From contig DKNS01000051.1 in the NCBI GenBank assembly GCA_002469765.1, positions 1-8,147 of the forward strand: a stretch of DNA of 8,147 nucleotides. The letters run 5' to 3'. This stretch comes from Flavobacteriales bacterium UBA7382. GTDB taxonomy: Bacteria; Bacteroidota; Bacteroidia; Flavobacteriales_D; Sanyastnellaceae. The translations under genes were made by a program, and so were the position numbers. Below the pieces are notes generated by a model. That model was not told the origin of the DNA, did not search any database, and saw only the letters and a list, made by a program, of their open reading frames with translations. Below are positions 6,294-8,147 of the stretch, one piece after another. Every line of letters starts with the position of its first letter. Position 1 is the first letter of the stretch.

Positions 6294-6446
6294 TCCCGAC
6301 GGTCCAAATCACTGGAAAAAAGAAGGGCCACCCCTTCGGGTGACCCTCCCACGTTGAATGAAAACAATGAAATTGTTCTAGAGCTCTCGCTCCAGGATGG
6401 TGAACGAGACCTTTTCCAAAAAAGTTTCACTTGCAGCCAAAAAAAA
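6294..6446. other. Convergent intergenic spacer between ddl and ruvC
   Basis: This 153-bp spacer lies between the 3' ends of two converging genes. It holds a leftward terminator (6316-6347), a perfect small inverted repeat AACAAT-gaa-ATTGTT at 6363-6377, the palindrome AGAGCTCT at 6380-6387, and a run of eight A (eight T for the ruvC message) at 6439-6446 directly after the ruvC stop. I see no rightward terminator with a T tract for ddl and no recognisable gene. Confidence 0.8.
6316..6347 (-). terminator. Intrinsic terminator for the leftward ruvC transcript
   Basis: On the minus strand GGGTCACCC, a GAAG loop, and GGGTGGCCC pair over nine positions with one mismatch, then TTC and a run of six T at 6321-6316 follow. 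The T tract lies only on this side, so the terminator serves the leftward transcript. It begins about 100 nt after the ruvC stop codon. Confidence 0.8.
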
Positions 6447-7037
6447 TCAGCGACGCACCCGATCCGGGTTGTCTGAAATAAACGCTTTCCAACCACTCCC
6501 GCCCTTTTGCATGGTTGGGGTGGACAATTGAAAATGGTGGCACAAGGCGACTGCCAAACCGTCTGTGGCGTCCAAATCCTTGGGCATGTCCGAGGCAGGA
6601 ATGCAGAGCGTGCGTTGGACCATTCCGGCGACCTGCTCTTTGGATGCAGCGCCACTTCCCGTCACAGCTTGCTTCACCCGTCGTGGCGCGTACTCCGCCA
6701 CCGGCACCTCCCGAGCCAGGGCCGCGGCCAACGCCACACCTTGGGCCCGGCCAAGCTTGAGCATCGATTGCACGTTTTGCCCAAAGAAGGGCGCCTCCAC
6801 GGCCATCTCATCTGGCGCGTGGGCTTCGATCAAACCCGACACACGGTCGTAAATGCGCTTCAATTTGAGCGCATGGTCTTTGATCTTTCCCAAATGCAGG
6901 GCGCCCATCTCAATGAGCTCCACCTTGGATTTGCCCTGGGTGCGAATCAAACCGTAGCCCATGATGGTGGTCCCTGGGTCTATGCCCAGAATCACACGTT
7001 CCTGAGGCAGGCTTTTGGGTGCGGTCTTCTTCTTCAT
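6447..7037 (-). CDS. ruvC: Crossover junction endodeoxyribonuclease RuvC
   Basis: RuvC cuts Holliday junctions symmetrically, working with the RuvAB branch-migration complex in recombination and repair. The protein has 196 residues from the ATG at 7037. The four catalytic acids are present: D20 in ILGIDPGTTIMGYG (17-30), E81 in MAVEAPFFGQNVQS (78-91), and D156 and D159 in DLDATDGLAVALCHH (154-168). KLGRAQGVALAAA (94-106) and YAPRRVKQAVTGSGAASKEQV (116-136) are standard RuvC sequence. A lysine-rich start (MKKKTAPKS) and a tail ending SGWKAFISDNPDRVRR resemble Bacteroidota RuvC. The frame stays open far upstream, but that part is antisense to the next gene. It diverges from the flippase-like gene with only 18 bp between the two ATGs. 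No ruvA or ruvB is present here. Confidence 0.96.
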   Translation of the reverse strand: MKKKTAPKSLPQERVILGIDPGTTIMGYGLIRTQGKSKVELIEMGALHLGKIKDHALKLKRIYDRVSGLIEAHAPDEMAVEAPFFGQNVQSMLKLGRAQGVALAAALAREVPVAEYAPRRVKQAVTGSGAASKEQVAGMVQRTLCIPASDMPKDLDATDGLAVALCHHFQLSTPTMQKGGSGWKAFISDNPDRVRR

Positions 7038-7040
7038 CGG

Positions 7041-7048
7041 TACATTCG
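7041..7048 (+). promoter_or_regulatory. Possible -7 box for the flippase-like gene
   Basis: TACATTCG matches TAnnTTTG except for one C and ends 7 nt before the ATG at 7056. A TTTG at 7014-7017 lies 23 bp upstream of it, at the long end of plausible spacing. The upstream element would lie inside the ruvC coding region. Confidence 0.35.
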
Positions 7049-7055
7049 GGCCCTG

Positions 7056-7973
7056 ATGAAGCCCGTCACCCGGCCAAATTACATGAAGATGCCGCGCTGG
7101 GCGCAACCGTGGTACGAGTCCTTTCGCGTGAACGTCCAACCTTGGCTGCATCGGCACAAACGGACTTTGTCGTGGAGCACCACCGCCCTTGCCCTTGCAG
7201 GCATAACGCATGTCTTGGCCTCTCATGGTGGATGGCCCTCGCTGTCCCAAGTTCACGTGGTTCACCATGGATGGTTGACATGCACCGTGGCCTTGATTCC
7301 TCTGAACTTTGCCCTGGAGGTGGCCAAATGGCGGGGGCTTAAGTTGGCCCACCTCGCGCACGCTCCTGGACATGTGCACACCTGGCGCGCGGCCTGGCAC
7401 GAAGTGCTTAAGGGACAGACGTGGTCCGTCCTGGGGCCATCCCGTTTGGTCGACGGGGTCGGACGTGTGGCGCACATGGGTGCTCCGGACCACGCCAAAG
7501 AAGCCGCACGGGCTTTCGGCGTCGGTGCCCTGAGTCAAGGCATGGTGACTTACGCCATGGGCGTGCCCGCCCTGTGGCTGTTGGAAGAGTCCTCCTGGTC
7601 CATCATCCTGGGGCTGGTCGTCGGCGCAGCCTTGATGTGGACGGGATCGTGGCCGACTTGGCGGGCATCTTTCGCGTGGAGCGCCATGCGCTACGCGGTC
7701 TTTGCCAGCCAATACCTCGCTTGCCTCGTGGGCATGGGGGCGTTGGCTGCAGAAGATGCGTGGGCAGATGGCTTTCCTCGAATAGCCGGCGTCTGGTGCG
7801 TGACGACATCCGTGCCGTGGCCAACCGAGTTGGGCTTGCGGGAGCTGGCTGCGACGTGGGCCTTCGACGACCACATCCCGGCCGTGGTGGCGGCGACATT
7901 TGTGGTCTGGTTGTGCAACCGCGCGGTCCCTGCCACCCTGGGCCTGCTCATTCCTCGCGCCCATGGCCATTGA
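7056..7973 (+). CDS. Polytopic membrane protein, probable LPG-synthase/flippase-like (UPF0104-type) domain
   Basis: This 305-residue protein has about seven hydrophobic stretches, near 40-56, 73-88, 155-175, 181-197, 207-230, 243-254 and 275-299. Its motifs follow the plan of Bacteroidota flippase-like proteins. N-F-A-L-E-V-A-K-W-R at 84-93 resembles the family's NxxLExxKW. It is followed by WHEVLKGQTWSVLGPSRLVDGVGR (114-137; family plan VLxGxxxSxxxPxRxGxxxGR), GALSQ (157-161), and PTELGLREL (256-264) before a last helix with WLCNRAVPATLGLL (285-298). Such proteins often sit beside glycosyltransferases and are thought to move or modify lipids, but no role is proven here. Overall similarity is weak, so I rate the family call as moderate. 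ATG codons at 7083 and 7089 are alternative starts; 7056 is taken because it lies just after a -7-like box. The 3' end overlaps the glycosyltransferase start by 11 bp, indicating a coupled pair. Confidence 0.7.
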   Translation: MKPVTRPNYMKMPRWAQPWYESFRVNVQPWLHRHKRTLSWSTTALALAGITHVLASHGGWPSLSQVHVVHHGWLTCTVALIPLNFALEVAKWRGLKLAHLAHAPGHVHTWRAAWHEVLKGQTWSVLGPSRLVDGVGRVAHMGAPDHAKEAARAFGVGALSQGMVTYAMGVPALWLLEESSWSIILGLVVGAALMWTGSWPTWRASFAWSAMRYAVFASQYLACLVGMGALAAEDAWADGFPRIAGVWCVTTSVPWPTELGLRELAATWAFDDHIPAVVAATFVVWLCNRAVPATLGLLIPRAHGH

Positions 7974-8147
7974 TGCGGTGACCCTCACAGTCTGCGGGGT
8001 GTCCGGCCTCACCCTCGCCCTGCACGCATGGACGCTGAGACGTTGGGCGCGTGGCTGGAAACAGGCGGTGGCCGCCTCCGCCCCGACCAAGGAACCGATC
8101 CAGGCAGACTTCGGAGTCGTCGTCCCTTGCCGAAACGAAGAAGACAG
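7963..8147 (+). CDS. Family-2 glycosyltransferase, membrane-anchored (partial, N-terminus only)
   Basis: Only the first 61 codons are in the window. From the ATG at 7963 the protein starts with a hydrophobic segment, VTLTVCGVSGLTLALHAWTL (6-25), then a basic stretch RRWARGWK (26-33) and a linker. It reaches ADFGVVVPCRNEED (about 49-62), the first strand of a GT2 catalytic domain, whose usual form is VVVPxRNEE. This strand binds the nucleotide sugar. The architecture suggests a membrane-attached GT2 enzyme of the kind that makes glycolipids or surface polysaccharide; the sugar and acceptor are unknown. The start overlaps the end of the flippase-like gene by 11 bp. I translated this frame by hand; it runs open to the window edge. 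Confidence 0.85.
   Translation, partial: MAIDAVTLTVCGVSGLTLALHAWTLRRWARGWKQAVAASAPTKEPIQADFGVVVPCRNEED

Noticed and set aside
6363..6387. Inverted repeat AACAAT-gaa-ATTGTT and palindrome AGAGCTCT as a second terminator or operator
   Set aside because: The stem is short and AT-rich with no T tract after it, and the palindrome is only 8 bp; noted in the spacer entry but not called as a separate site.
7034..7045. Three-codon leaftward ORF (ATG TAC CGA TGA) overlapping the ruvC ATG
   Set aside because: Too short to judge, and an ATGA overlap of this size arises easily by chance; no conservation data.
7038..8090. Long open minus-strand frame continuing upstream of ruvC for about 350 codons
   Set aside because: It is antisense to the well-supported membrane protein and glycosyltransferase genes; the RuvC homology begins only at the ATG at 7037. 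High GC makes such frames stay open by chance.
1..8147. A defence island, mobile element, CRISPR array or other novel gene cluster
   Set aside because: All sizeable genes are accounted for by core metabolic, repair or membrane families, with compact spacing and no transposase, integrase, tRNA or spaced repeats.

Overview
This is a GC-rich bacterial chromosome segment packed with housekeeping genes. It most likely comes from a Bacteroidota (Flavobacteriales-like) organism. Three things point there. The proteins look like the Bacteroidota versions of ThyA, FolA, HupE-like protein, PurK, Ddl and RuvC. No start codon has a convincing Shine-Dalgarno sequence. Boxes of the TAnnTTTG type, the Bacteroidota -7 element, lie immediately before several start codons. 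I see no mobile element, tRNA, rRNA or CRISPR, and no gene-free stretch above about 155 bases.

Bases 1-4035 read leftward. In transcription order they hold an MscS-type mechanosensitive channel, a 58-bp gap with a 13-bp tandem repeat, a YwaF/TMEM164-like membrane protein, thymidylate synthase (thyA), dihydrofolate reductase (folA), a HupE/UreJ-family membrane protein, and a YidD gene cut by the window edge. ThyA through YidD form a tight unit: a 2-bp gap, a 4-bp overlap, then another 4-bp overlap in which YidD appears to start at TTG. ThyA oxidises methylene-tetrahydrofolate to dihydrofolate while making dTMP, and FolA recycles it, so pairing these two is functionally sensible.

Bases 4095-6293 read rightward: purK (purine synthesis) and ddl (D-Ala-D-Ala ligase for peptidoglycan), 12 bp apart and probably co-transcribed. 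A 59-bp divergent promoter region separates purK from the channel gene. The ddl and ruvC genes converge on a 153-bp spacer with a good intrinsic terminator for the leftward (ruvC) direction.

Bases 6447-7037 (leftward) encode the Holliday-junction resolvase RuvC. Only 18 bp away, a rightward pair begins: a polytopic membrane protein resembling the LPG-synthase/flippase-like family, then a membrane-anchored family-2 glycosyltransferase that overlaps it by 11 bp and runs off the window.

Nothing here is clearly a new system. The best second looks are the repeated placement of -7-type boxes exactly 4 nt before ATG (suggesting leaderless mRNAs), the YidD gene with a TTG start hidden in the HupE stop, the 13-bp tandem repeat in a 5' leader, and the poorly characterised membrane proteins.
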